Source: Oscillospiraceae bacterium
GTDB lineage: Bacteria > Bacillota > Clostridia > Oscillospirales > Oscillospiraceae
Reading direction: 5' to 3'
DNA length: 10,578 bases
NCBI GenBank assembly: GCA_015068335.1
Contig: SVKT01000043.1
Span: forward strand, 1 to 10,578
A model generated the notes under the pieces. The model was not told where the DNA came from, searched no databases, and saw only the letters and a program-made list of their open reading frames with translations. Positions 1 to 6,375 of the stretch are shown here, piece by piece (the first letter of the stretch is position 1; each line of letters opens with the position of its first letter). A program made the position numbers and the translations under genes.

Positions 1-2
1 AG

Positions 3-3000
3 AATGTCACCATCAGCGGCAACACCGCCAGATACTACGGCGGCGCCGTCTACGGCGGCATCCTGAACTCCCGCGACAATGACACCACCGTGACCATCAC
101 CGGCAGCACCACGCTGAACGGCAACGCCGCCGGTGACGGTGGCATCCACAGTATCGGTCTGGGCGGCGCGGTGTATATCCGCGGCATCATTCTGGTCGTG
201 GATGACGAAAACGTGACCTTCTCCAACAACTCCTCCGGCCGCGGCGGCGCCATCTACGTGACGCCCACCACGGACCGTACCGCAGGCGCGGAAGACGACT
301 CCGGCGGCAAGACGGAGGATAAGCGGCCCTATACCGTGACCGAAGTTCCGACCGGTGCGACAGAGCAGCCCGGCGGCTACTACGACGCCAAACTGACCGC
401 TGAAAATGTCACTTATGATGACCGGAACACCACCAAGGACGCAACGGCCAACATCATTGACGGCACCTTCACCGGAAACCAGGCGGTGGCGGGCGGTGAC
501 GGCGGCCAGGGCGGTGCCATTGCGGTGTACAGTTCTATGACGGAAACCGTCGTGACCATCGGCGGCAGCCGGACCTCTACCGATCCCACCTACGAACTCG
601 GCCCGACATTTACCAATAACACAGCCGCGACTGACGGCGGCGCCATCTGCGTGAACACGGCGCCCTGTATTCTGGTGAACTGGGCCACATTTGAAGAAAA
701 CACCGCCGGGGAAGAGGGCGGCGCCATCTGCGCCTTTAACGTCGGCGCCGGCAATGCCGAAGGCGCTAACGCCGGCGTCAGTATGTGGGAAGCCGACTTC
801 TTCAACAACACCTCCGTTCTGGGCGGCGGCGCGGTGTATGTCGGCCGAAACGACATTACCGAAAATGACACCCTGCGCGGCTATGTGTACGCAGACGGCT
901 GCTCTATGGTGGGCAACACGGTCTCCAACGGCGCAGGCGGCGCGATCAACTGCTACCTCATCAACAGCGTGAACATTCAGGGCAATGACAGTTATGCAGA
1001 TAACACCGCCCTGACCAATGGCGGCGCGCTGTACTTCTCCGTCTGCAACCAGATCACCGTGGGCAACGCGGTGACGCTGGGTGGTGAAAATAACGGAAAC
1101 AGCGCCCGAAACGGCGGTGCTCTCTACTGCGACCGCGTGAAAAGAGTCGACCTGTATTCCAAGGAGATCTCCCACAACTACGCAAGTGTCAACGGCGGCG
1201 GCATTTACATCACCGGCGGCACGAAAGACCTGTATCTGCTGACCAGTGCGGCCTCCGACGCGGCGCTGTCCTACAACTCTGCCGACGGCAGCGGCGGCGG
1301 CGCGTACATCGCCGATACCACCACCATCTACTTCGGTGATTGCAGCAAGGCCACAAGTATTGCTAACAACACTGCCGGCACCAGCGGCGGCGGCGCGTAT
1401 ATCGCCGGTGTCACCGCCGGAACCACCACCGTCCATCTGGGTAACGCAGATTCCGCCACCATCTTCTCCGCCAACAGCGCAGCCACCGGCGGCGGCCTGT
1501 ATCTTACCGGCGCCACGGCAACGGCGAACCTGACCAACGTTACCCTGGCTGACAACACGTCCACCTCGGGCGGCGGCGGTCTGTACCTCACCGGCGGCAC
1601 GGCGACCCTGACGGATTGCTATGCGGCAGCCAACGAGACGACCAACGGCGCGGGCGGCGCAGTGTATTGCGCTTCTGCCACCGCGCTCACCGTTTCCGGC
1701 GGCACGTTTGCGGACAACAGCGCGTATACCAACGGCGGCGCGCTCTACGTCAGCGGCACGCAGACGCTTGCCGTTGCAGACAATGCGGTCTTCGGCGGCG
1801 CAGAAGGTGATGGCAACAGCGCCCGAAACGGCGGTGCCATCTACTGCTATGGCGTTACGACCTTCACGCTGGACGGCGTCACCGCCTCCTACAATGAGGT
1901 TGAAAGAGATGATAATAGTGGAGTCGGCGGCAATGGCGGCGCCATCTGCTGCACTACCGTCGAAACTGTACAGATTGAAGACAGCACTGGTTCTTTCAAT
2001 AGCGCCGAAAACGGCGGCGGCGCGCTGTACCTTGACAGCAGCAACGCCACGCTGGAAAATACCGCGCTGAACGAAAACGAATCTCCCGACGGCTCCGGCG
2101 GTGCCATACAGTTGGTCGGCACTTCCACGGTCACCGTTCTGGATGGCTCTGCGCTGACCGGAAACACGGCGGCGGGCAACGGCGGCGGCATCTACGCCAC
2201 AGGCACCAACACCGCCGTCAATATGACCGGCGGCAGTATGACCGGCAATACGGCCACTGGCAAGACTATGGGTCACAACGCCTATGTTTACAAAGGCTCC
2301 CTTACCCTGGGCGCCGCCGTGGCGGACACCATTGAAACCGCCACGAAGCCCAATCTGGAAGCAGTTGTGGTCGTGGAAGGCACGCTGAATGTTGGGACCG
2401 GCGACGTCAAGTTAAGTTACCATCGCAACAACGATGATGTCAGAACTGCCAACAACAACGAAAGAAATTACTCTCTGTATGAGGGCGTTGCCCCGGCCGG
2501 TGCGAACATCGCGCTGCCCGCATCCTTCTGGACGCCTGCCGCTCCCGTGGCATACCAGTTTATCGGCTGGGTAGGCGATCCTGACAGCATTATCCGCAGC
2601 ACGGCGGATTACAAGGTTGCGGGCGATGCGGTAGCAGTCGAGGATACCGGAGCAGAGACTGCTCTCTCCGACGGTACGGCAGACGACCATATGGAGATCT
2701 ACGCCCTGTGGGTCTCCACCACGGGTCAGATCGACTGCGTGGACGGTGTGACGCTGGAATGCACGTCCCTGCCGTATGACCGCACGAGTGTGATGACCAT
2801 CAGCCCCAGCGTGACGGCCGATCAGTATCCCGGCCTCAAAATCGTGGGCTGGTACATCTATCAGAACGAAGGCCAGAACGCCAACTGGGGCGAGGATTAT
2901 GAGCCCCAGTATCTGCCTGGCACGCCTGATAACGAAAAGGGTTACGCCACGCTGGACTACACGCAATTGGTCTACCGCGACGGCGCTGAACTGCATCTGG

Positions 3001-3533
3001 AACTGACCGCGACCACCTTCGGCACCATTACCCTGATCCCGAAGTACGAGGCGGTGTACGGCGATCTGACGATCACGAACACCGTGGGCGGCGAGGGGAA
3101 CGAGTATGATCCCGGCCAGACCTTCGTATTCCACGTTGCCGGTACGCCCTCTGCGCTGCGCGTCGGCACGGAAAGCATTCAAAACAAGGACGGCGCTACG
3201 TTCGCTGTCAACAGCCCCCTGGTGCAAACCCTCCTGACGGAGATGGAAGTGCCGGAACTGGACGTTGTCATCCAGCGAAACGGCACGCTGACCATCGAGC
3301 ACGTGCCCGTGGGCGCCTACACCGTGACCGCGGACAACGGCTGGGCCTGGCGCTACAACACGGCGGCTGTCGGCAGTGCCGCGGCGCAGGTAGAGGAAGA
3401 CGCTTCCGGAACGGTGACGTTTACCAGCACCCGGACCGATCCTTACTGGATGGACGGCTGCGACTACGGTATGCTCTGGAAAGAGACAATTGTTAAAAAG
3501 AAGCCTGACGGCGAAGACGAAGAAAGCGTATAA
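3..3533 (+). CDS. Large beta-helix adhesin-like surface protein, 5' end outside window
   Basis: This is the C-terminal 1176 residues of a large extracellular protein. The frame is open from base 3, so the true start and signal peptide lie upstream; the GTG at 90 is internal. Bases 3 to about 2280 encode many degenerate repeats of the type N-(S/T)-A-x-x-G-G-(G/A)-(A/I)-(I/V/L)-Y, often preceded by FxxN. This is the pattern of polymorphic-membrane-protein and other right-handed beta-helix adhesins. Bases about 2550-2710 carry an InlB/Listeria-Bacteroides-like segment (FIGWVGDP to YALWV), followed by a second GW-containing segment (IVGWYIY). Bases about 3060-3440 resemble a B-type (Cna/DUF5979-like) beta-sandwich, beginning GDLTITNTV. 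The tail is DPYWMDGCDYGMLW plus a charged end, with no LPXTG motif or final membrane helix. Its stop lies 18 bases before the TasA-like gene, which suggests co-transcription. An adhesive or matrix role is inferred; the ligand is unknown. Confidence 0.85.
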   Translation, partial: NVTISGNTARYYGGAVYGGILNSRDNDTTVTITGSTTLNGNAAGDGGIHSIGLGGAVYIRGIILVVDDENVTFSNNSSGRGGAIYVTPTTDRTAGAEDDSGGKTEDKRPYTVTEVPTGATEQPGGYYDAKLTAENVTYDDRNTTKDATANIIDGTFTGNQAVAGGDGGQGGAIAVYSSMTETVVTIGGSRTSTDPTYELGPTFTNNTAATDGGAICVNTAPCILVNWATFEENTAGEEGGAICAFNVGAGNAEGANAGVSMWEADFFNNTSVLGGGAVYVGRNDITENDTLRGYVYADGCSMVGNTVSNGAGGAINCYLINSVNIQGNDSYADNTALTNGGALYFSVCNQITVGNAVTLGGENNGNSARNGGALYCDRVKRVDLYSKEISHNYASVNGGGIYITGGTKDLYLLTSAASDAALSYNSADGSGGGAYIADTTTIYFGDCSKATSIANNTAGTSGGGAYIAGVTAGTTTVHLGNADSATIFSANSAATGGGLYLTGATATANLTNVTLADNTSTSGGGGLYLTGGTATLTDCYAAANETTNGAGGAVYCASATALTVSGGTFADNSAYTNGGALYVSGTQTLAVADNAVFGGAEGDGNSARNGGAIYCYGVTTFTLDGVTASYNEVERDDNSGVGGNGGAICCTTVETVQIEDSTGSFNSAENGGGALYLDSSNATLENTALNENESPDGSGGAIQLVGTSTVTVLDGSALTGNTAAGNGGGIYATGTNTAVNMTGGSMTGNTATGKTMGHNAYVYKGSLTLGAAVADTIETATKPNLEAVVVVEGTLNVGTGDVKLSYHRNNDDVRTANNNERNYSLYEGVAPAGANIALPASFWTPAAPVAYQFIGWVGDPDSIIRSTADYKVAGDAVAVEDTGAETALSDGTADDHMEIYALWVSTTGQIDCVDGVTLECTSLPYDRTSVMTISPSVTADQYPGLKIVGWYIYQNEGQNANWGEDYEPQYLPGTPDNEKGYATLDYTQLVYRDGAELHLELTATTFGTITLIPKYEAVYGDLTITNTVGGEGNEYDPGQTFVFHVAGTPSALRVGTESIQNKDGATFAVNSPLVQTLLTEMEVPELDVVIQRNGTLTIEHVPVGAYTVTADNGWAWRYNTAAVGSAAAQVEEDASGTVTFTSTRTDPYWMDGCDYGMLWKETIVKKKPDGEDEESV
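915..1130 (+). repeat. Duplicated 72-codon module in the adhesin, copy 1
   Basis: The encoded stretch runs from NTVSNGAGGA to GNSARNGGALYC and has a counterpart exactly 717 bases downstream. The two copies have equal length (72 codons), share roughly half of their residues, and agree best at NGAGGA, ADN(T/S), TNGGALY, NAV and GNSARNGGA. Two small compensating indels are needed to align the middle. The spacing suggests an ancient duplication of a multi-coil unit of the beta-helix. Confidence 0.6.
1632..1847 (+). repeat. Duplicated 72-codon module in the adhesin, copy 2
   Basis: This is the counterpart of the 915-1130 module, encoding NETTNGAGGA through GNSARNGGAIYC. The last part (about 1811-1847) is also close at the DNA level, with the GGCAACAGCGCCCGAAACGG-type block nearly unchanged, while the middle has diverged. 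Confidence 0.6.
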
Positions 3534-3551
3534 GAAAGGAGGCCAACAGCG

Positions 3552-4151
3552 ATGTATCGGGGAAAGCGAGTCAAACCCGCAACCATCCATAAGAAAACCC
3601 TCTGGCTGATGGTCTCCCTTGCGCTTTTGCTTACGGTGACCGTGGGCGGAACGATCGCCTTTCTGATTCAGGAGACCGGCGAACTTGAAAACGAGTTCCA
3701 ATTGGAGGAGATCGCCACCAAGGTTGTGATCGAGAACGACGAGGTCTCGATCCAAAACACCAGCGATACCAGAGCCGCCTACATTCGGGCGAAGGTCATA
3801 GCAAACTGGGTCAAGGAAGAGAACGGCGTCCCCGTTGCTATCTACGGCAGCGCGCCGAAGGCGGGCGAGGACTACTCCTTCACCCTCTTTGGCCCGGAAA
3901 GCGCGTGGGAGGAATATGAGGGCACCTTCTATTACTGCCAACCGGTGCAGGCCAACGCCTCCACGGCTGTACTCCTCTCCGGCCTGACCGTCCATACCGA
4001 AGCGCCCGAAGAAGGATACACGCTCGCTGTGGAAGTCCTTGCCCAGGCCATCCAGGCCGACGGCACGGACAGCAAGGACAACAAGCCCATTGCGCGGGCG
4101 TGGGGTGTGGACATTGCGAACGGAACGGTTTCCGCTGCGAACAACGAGTAA
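3552..4151 (+). CDS. TasA/CalY-like protein with SipW-type signal peptide
   Basis: A 199-residue exported protein. The N-terminus has a basic start (MYRGKRVKPATIHKK), a hydrophobic core at residues 17-39, and the segment TVGGTIAFLIQETGELENEF. That segment matches the signal peptides cleaved by SipW-type signal peptidases in TasA/CalY-family biofilm-matrix proteins. The mature part has the family-like NTSDTRAAYIRAKVIANW stretch (residues 69-86), then YSFTLFG and an Ala-rich end, consistent with a beta-sandwich of about 150 residues. The ATG is fixed by AAAGGAGG at 3535-3542, nine bases upstream. It lies between the adhesin and the PPKTG protein. TasA-like proteins elsewhere form extracellular fibres, so a fibre or matrix subunit role is plausible but inferred. 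No SipW peptidase gene is in this window and must be encoded elsewhere or just upstream. Confidence 0.8.
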   Translation: MYRGKRVKPATIHKKTLWLMVSLALLLTVTVGGTIAFLIQETGELENEFQLEEIATKVVIENDEVSIQNTSDTRAAYIRAKVIANWVKEENGVPVAIYGSAPKAGEDYSFTLFGPESAWEEYEGTFYYCQPVQANASTAVLLSGLTVHTEAPEEGYTLAVEVLAQAIQADGTDSKDNKPIARAWGVDIANGTVSAANNE

Positions 4152-4403
4152 GGGAGAGAACCGTATGAAGAAAACGAGAAACGCGATTTCGGCCATCCTT
4201 CTGGGTCTCCTTCTGTCCGCAGTCTGCATCACGCCTGCAATGGCGGCAAGCATTACGCTCCGCGCCCATTCGGACGGAGGCACGGGCTATGTGGAATTTG
4301 CCCCGGGCAGTTTCTACACGGAGACGGACCTGTTTGAAAACTTCAAAAATGTGATGCCCGGCGACACGCTTACCCAGAGCATTTTGATTACAAATGAAAA
4401 TGA

Positions 4404-4407
4404 CTGG
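4404..4407 (+). other. Frameshift point in the PPKTG protein gene
   Basis: Frame 1 codes sensibly through ...NENDW (TGG at 4405-4407), and frame 3 codes sensibly from GTG at 4407; frame 3 has a TGA at 4401-4403. The switch must therefore fall in this short interval and corresponds to one missing base. Restoring a G (TGGGTG instead of TGGTG) gives an uninterrupted NENDWVPFYFHLAG. No slippery heptamer of the X-XXY-YYZ type is present. Confidence 0.7.
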
Positions 4408-4811
4408 TGCCCTTCTATTTCCATTTGGCTGGGGCTCTGCTCCACGACGAGAACGATAATCCCATCAGTCCTGCCGTGCTGGCACAGTTGCAGGCCGACG
4501 GGCGAAAAGATACCCTCTCCGAACTGGAATATATGCATCAATTCCTGGAACAACTAAACTTGAAGGTCTGGAAAGGCGAGGGCGTGTGGAAAGAGTTGAT
4601 CTACACCGGCAAGCCGACCTCCCTGGAAGACAGCCGGGGCGATAACCTGTGGCTGGGCGACCTTGCCTGCGGCGACACCCTTCTTTTGACGGTGGAACTT
4701 TCCGTGGACATCGAGATGACCAACGAGTTTGCCGGGCGCATCGGCGAAGTGGACTGGATCTTTATCTTCGAGGATGCTGAAAAAACCCCGGAGGATCCGA
4801 TCCTGCCGCCC

Positions 4812-5018
4812 GTCGACCCGGATGACCCGGACGATCCCGACGATCCCGACGATCCGGATGACCCGGACGATCCGGACGATCCGGACGATCCCGACGATCC
4901 GGACGATCCCGACGACCCCATCGATCCGGACGATCCCGACGACCCGGACGATCCTGTGGATCCCGTGGATCCGGTCGACCCGGTAGACCCCGTGGACCCG
5001 GACGATCCGGATGACCCG
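4812..5018 (+). repeat. Nine-base tandem repeat encoding 23 (D/V/I)DP units
   Basis: The array has 23 consecutive 9-base units, variants of GACGATCCG, which encode one VDP, eleven DDP, one IDP, three DDP, five VDP and two DDP. Units differ at synonymous positions (GAT/GAC, CCG/CCC), so the array is not freshly expanded. The product is a rigid, highly acidic stalk of the kind that carries a surface domain across the peptidoglycan, placed directly before the sorting signal. Copy number is likely to vary between strains. Confidence 0.95.
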
Positions 5019-5021
5019 AAG

Positions 5022-5132
5022 CCTCCCAAAACGGGCGATAATACGATGATCTGGCCCTTTGCCGCGCTGTTTGCCATCGGCTTTGCGGGCACGATCATGA
5101 CCGCATTCAAAAAGCGGAAAAAAGAGAACGAG
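5022..5132 (+). other. Cell-wall sorting signal (PPKTG, hydrophobic helix, basic tail)
   Basis: PPKTG is encoded at 5022-5036, followed by DNT, a hydrophobic stretch of about 20 residues and FKKRKKENE before the stop at 5135. The first position is P rather than the L of LPXTG. Class B sortase of Clostridioides difficile is known to accept (S/N/P)PxTG motifs, so the adjacent class B sortase is the natural enzyme for this signal. Confidence 0.85.
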
Positions 5133-5152
5133 TGACCAAGCCCCATCGAGCG

Positions 5153-5181
5153 GCCCGCCCATCCATCGGGCGGGCTGTTTT
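5153..5181 (+). terminator. Hairpin terminator after the anchored-protein gene
   Basis: GCCCGCCC (5153-5160) pairs perfectly with GGGCGGGC (5168-5175) around a 7-base loop and is followed by TGTTTT. The stem is strong and the U-tract short, so partial read-through into the sortase gene is plausible. Confidence 0.75.
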
Positions 5182-5202
5182 GACACCGGGGCAGGTGTCT
5201 TT
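5182..5202 (+). terminator. Second hairpin directly after the first terminator
   Basis: GACACC (5182-5187) pairs with GGTGTC (5194-5199) around a 6-base loop, followed by only three T. It may back up the first hairpin, act as a processing site or RNA-stabilising structure, or be incidental. Confidence 0.4.
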
Positions 5203-5244
5203 GCACCAGACGGACGGAACAACGGCGGAAAAGGCGGAGGAAGG

Positions 5245-6048
5245 ATGAAGAAACAAGGGATCTGGCGAACAGCGTTTTTCCTGCTGTTTCTGGGAATGAT
5301 GCTGTTTGCCGCGTGGAAACTTTACGGCATCTGGCAGGAGTATCGCGTGGGCACAAAGACCTACGAGGACCTGGCAGACCGCTACACAGCACCCGTGGAG
5401 CCCGGCGCGGCGGAACAGACGCCTGCCGCGGAGGCGGGGGAGGGGGAAAGCATCCCCATTTCCGTGTCCTTTGATGCGCTGGCGGCGGAGTGCCCGGATG
5501 TGGTGGCCTGGCTCTACTGTGAAGGGACGCCCATTAACTATCCCATCGTGCAGGGCGAGGACAACGAATATTATATGTATCGGCTGCTGGACGGCAAATA
5601 CAATAAGAGCGGCACGCTGTTTATGGACTGCCGGAACCGGGCGGATTTTTCCGACTGGAACACTATTATCTACGGCCACAATATGAAAAACGGCTCAATG
5701 TTCGGCACGCTGCTGGACTATCAGAAGCCGGACTATTATGAGGCGCATCCCGTGATGTACCTTCTGACGCCGGAGAAGACCTACGCGCTCAAACTCATCA
5801 GCGCCTATGTCACCCCGGCGGATTCCATCGCCTATACCATTCCCGAAACCCGGGCGGAGCGGGACGCGGTCTTGCAGAAAGCCTATACCACATCCAGTTT
5901 CCTCTCCGGGATTCAGCCGCTGCCGGAAGATAAAATGGTGACGCTGTCCACCTGCGTCTACGACTATGACGACGCACGGCTCGTGGTGGTGGGCCTGCTG
6001 CGGGAACTGCCGAAGGGCGGCGAGACCGCTTCGGCGGCTGCCGGGTAA
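5245..6048 (+). CDS. srtB: Class B sortase
   Basis: A 267-residue membrane-anchored transpeptidase that would cut a sorting signal between T and G and link the protein to the cell wall. Residues 8-30 form a single N-terminal transmembrane anchor, so the catalytic domain is outside the cell. The sortase fold begins near residue 75 (FDALAAECPDVVAWLYCEGT, then INYPIVQGEDNEYYMYRLLDG, the class B style). The catalytic residues are visible: His145 in YGHNM, Cys237 in TLSTC and Arg245 in DARLVVVG. The length fits the family. GGAGGAAGG at 5236-5244 lies just before the ATG. It follows the PPKTG gene by 109 bases, with two hairpins but no recognisable promoter between them, so it probably depends on read-through. 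The adjacent PPKTG protein is its likely substrate. Confidence 0.95.
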   Translation: MKKQGIWRTAFFLLFLGMMLFAAWKLYGIWQEYRVGTKTYEDLADRYTAPVEPGAAEQTPAAEAGEGESIPISVSFDALAAECPDVVAWLYCEGTPINYPIVQGEDNEYYMYRLLDGKYNKSGTLFMDCRNRADFSDWNTIIYGHNMKNGSMFGTLLDYQKPDYYEAHPVMYLLTPEKTYALKLISAYVTPADSIAYTIPETRAERDAVLQKAYTTSSFLSGIQPLPEDKMVTLSTCVYDYDDARLVVVGLLRELPKGGETASAAAG

Positions 6049-6107
6049 TTTGGGCGCGTAATAAAGTATAATATAATACCCCTTTTGGCTGATATAGGAA
6101 TCAAAAC

Positions 6108-6138
6108 AGCCTGCCGCCTCTGCGGGGCGGGCTGGTTT
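6108..6138 (+). terminator. Imperfect hairpin after the sortase gene
   Basis: AGCCTG (6108-6113) pairs with CGGGCT (6128-6133) and CCGC (6114-6117) with GCGG (6122-6125), leaving a 2-base bulge. GGTTTG follows. The U-tract is poor. This is the only terminator candidate for the surface locus in this gap. The rest of 6049-6280 holds an AT-rich patch (6061-6078), a CAAAGGT/ACCTTTG inverted pair (6142-6148 and 6169-6175) and nothing that looks coding. Confidence 0.45.
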
Positions 6139-6283
6139 GCTCAAAGGTTTACATAACAACTTTTTTGCACCTTTGGCGTCCTGACGCGGCGGGAGGTGGG
6201 CGCGGGGGCGCAGTTTGCCCCGGCCGCTGTGAAAAAATTGAAACCTCGCGAAAAAATGCAGTCTAAAACCGCGGGGGAAAGGC

Positions 6284-6311
6284 TTGCCATTTTGTTTGCG
6301 TGTGCTATAAT
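6284..6311 (+). promoter_or_regulatory. Sigma-A promoter of the Ldh-family gene
   Basis: TTGCCA (6284-6289) and TATAAT (6306-6311) are separated by 16 bases, with a TG at 6303-6304 forming an extended -10. Transcription would begin near 6318, leaving a leader of about 58 bases. Confidence 0.85.
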
Positions 6312-6325
6312 CTAGGCAGTATGTA

Positions 6326-6342
6326 CTGGCGTATTTTGCCAG
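6326..6342 (+). promoter_or_regulatory. Inverted repeat in the Ldh-gene leader, possible operator
   Basis: CTGGC (6326-6330) and GCCAG (6338-6342) flank GTATTTT, a few bases downstream of the predicted transcription start. A competing pairing exists between CGTATT (6330-6335) and AATACG (6355-6360), which ends next to the RBS. It could be a repressor site or a small RNA switch, but it may also be chance. Confidence 0.3.
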
Positions 6343-6375
6343 AATATATCGTGTAATACGAAGGAGATAGATATT

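Larger units (their letters stand above)
4165..5135 (+). pseudogene. PPKTG-anchored surface protein, interrupted by a single-base frameshift
   Basis: The gene encodes a secreted, wall-anchored protein that would be 323 residues long if one base near 4405 were restored. Frame 1 (4165-4407) gives a signal peptide (MKKTRNAISAILLG, probable cleavage near AMA-A at residue 27) and the start of the mature domain, including YTETDLFENFKNVMPGDTLT. Without correction this frame runs into unrelated sequence and stops at 4555-4557. The domain continues in frame 3 from 4407 (VPFYFHLAGALLHDENDNP) to EVDWIFIFED, then a DxP-repeat stalk, PPKTG, a hydrophobic helix (MIWPFAALFAIGFAG) and the basic tail KKRKK. 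This order matches clostridial cell-wall-anchored proteins with the DTDLFxNFKxVMPGDTLTQ signature. RBS AGGGAG at 4151-4156 supports the ATG, and a class B sortase follows. A sequencing or assembly error is as likely as a real mutation. A functional protein in other isolates is expected. Confidence 0.75.

Noticed and set aside
90..92. GTG as a start codon for the adhesin gene.
   Set aside because: The reading frame is open from base 3 with the same repeat pattern (GNTARYYGGAVYGG) upstream and no RBS precedes it. The gene is simply cut by the window edge.
2412..4283. 623-codon minus-strand ORF, and similar long antisense ORFs at 5695-7425 and 9157-10398.
   Set aside because: They lie opposite well-supported genes with recognisable domains, span gene boundaries and terminators, and have His/Gly/Val-rich compositions typical of antisense frames in GC-rich DNA.
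4398..4410. Programmed -1 ribosomal frameshifting in the PPKTG protein gene.
   Set aside because: There is no slippery heptamer at the overlap and no clear downstream pseudoknot; a missing base explains the data more simply.
4812..5018. Tandem repeat as a CRISPR array or iteron cluster.
   Set aside because: The 9-base units have no spacers, keep the reading frame and encode a DxP stalk inside a protein with a downstream sorting signal.
6061..6078. AT-rich TATAAT-containing patch after the sortase gene as a promoter.
   Set aside because: No -35-like element lies at a suitable distance and a hairpin follows directly; the strong promoter at 6284-6311 accounts for the next gene.
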